From NCBI GenBank assembly GCA_964400875.1, contig CAYNWK010000234.1, positions 1 through 5,805 of the forward strand: a stretch of DNA of 5,805 bases. Direction: 5' to 3'. The notes under the pieces are model-generated. The model worked only from the letters and a program-made list of their open reading frames with translations. It was not told the DNA's origin and did not search any database. Source of the stretch: CAYNWK01 sp964400875 (GTDB lineage: Bacteria > Chloroflexota > Anaerolineae > Anaerolineales > UBA4823). This document shows positions 5,752-5,805 of the stretch, piece by piece (the first letter of the stretch is position 1; each line of letters begins with the position of its first letter). Both the position numbers and the translations under genes were made by a program.

Positions 5752-5805
5752 CAGGCGCGGTAATCCGACGCGGTTAGCAAGGCGCGCCCCCCGCGGGTCA
5801 CGTTT

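Larger units (their letters stand above)
5381..5805. other. 425-bp non-coding upstream region of the operon
   Basis: No credible gene is seen on either strand. The region holds, from the start codon outward: the ribosome binding site, a small hairpin (5409-5423), a nested stem-loop (5489-5538), a cluster of inverted repeats (5565-5594), an AT-rich patch with two palindromes (5639-5710) and a strong hairpin (5715-5751). The promoter is not clear. The best sigma-70-like match on the minus strand is TTGTCC, a 16-nt spacer, then GAGAAT (5481-5486), which is weak in both boxes. The AT-rich patch at 5639-5698 is a more natural promoter location by composition, but I find no convincing -35/-10 pair there. 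Confidence 0.6.

Noticed and set aside
5703..5804. Open frame entering from the right edge on the minus strand and ending at a TAA near 5703
   Set aside because: Its translation shows no recognisable family features and it runs through the strong hairpin at 5715-5751, which is better explained as an untranslated 3' end signal.

Overview
The window is a stretch of one minus-strand operon from a bacterium, most likely a Chloroflexota (Anaerolineae-like) lineage. That assignment is inferred from three things: the long Thr/Glu/Ala/Pro-rich linker after the lipobox of the binding protein, a glucose-6-phosphate isomerase of the type usually seen as the C-terminal half of transaldolase/isomerase fusions, and GC-rich hairpins without U-tracts between genes. 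No ribosomal RNA or other phylogenetic marker is present, so the assignment is tentative.

Layout, read in the direction of transcription (right to left). 5381-5805 is non-coding. It holds a strong GC-rich hairpin (5715-5751), several palindromes that could be operators (5565-5582, 5659-5676, 5699-5710), a nested stem-loop with a GAAA tetraloop on the sense strand (5489-5538), and a small leader hairpin (5409-5423). Then come a lipoprotein sugar-binding protein (3902-5380), a strong intercistronic hairpin (3860-3889), two inner-membrane permeases overlapping by 4 bp (2862-3839 and 1966-2865), a stand-alone glucose-6-phosphate isomerase (129-1901), and the first 20 codons of a HAD-superfamily hydrolase that starts with GTG at 61 and runs off the left edge. 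The four complete genes have Shine-Dalgarno sequences at good spacing. The gaps of 64 and 67 bp around the isomerase are compatible with one transcript.

The binding protein and both permeases resemble the AglE, AglF and AglG components of the rhizobial alpha-glucoside ABC importer. The reading is therefore: capture and import of an alpha-glucoside or similar oligosaccharide, then entry of the released glucose phosphate into glycolysis through the isomerase, with a HAD phosphatase or phosphoglucomutase-like enzyme next. No ATP-binding subunit, glycosidase, sugar kinase or regulator lies in the window. A shared ATPase encoded elsewhere, or one beyond the left edge, is expected.

The protein-coding part is well explained by known families. 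The least explained part is the 425-base upstream region, especially the structured leader at 5489-5538.
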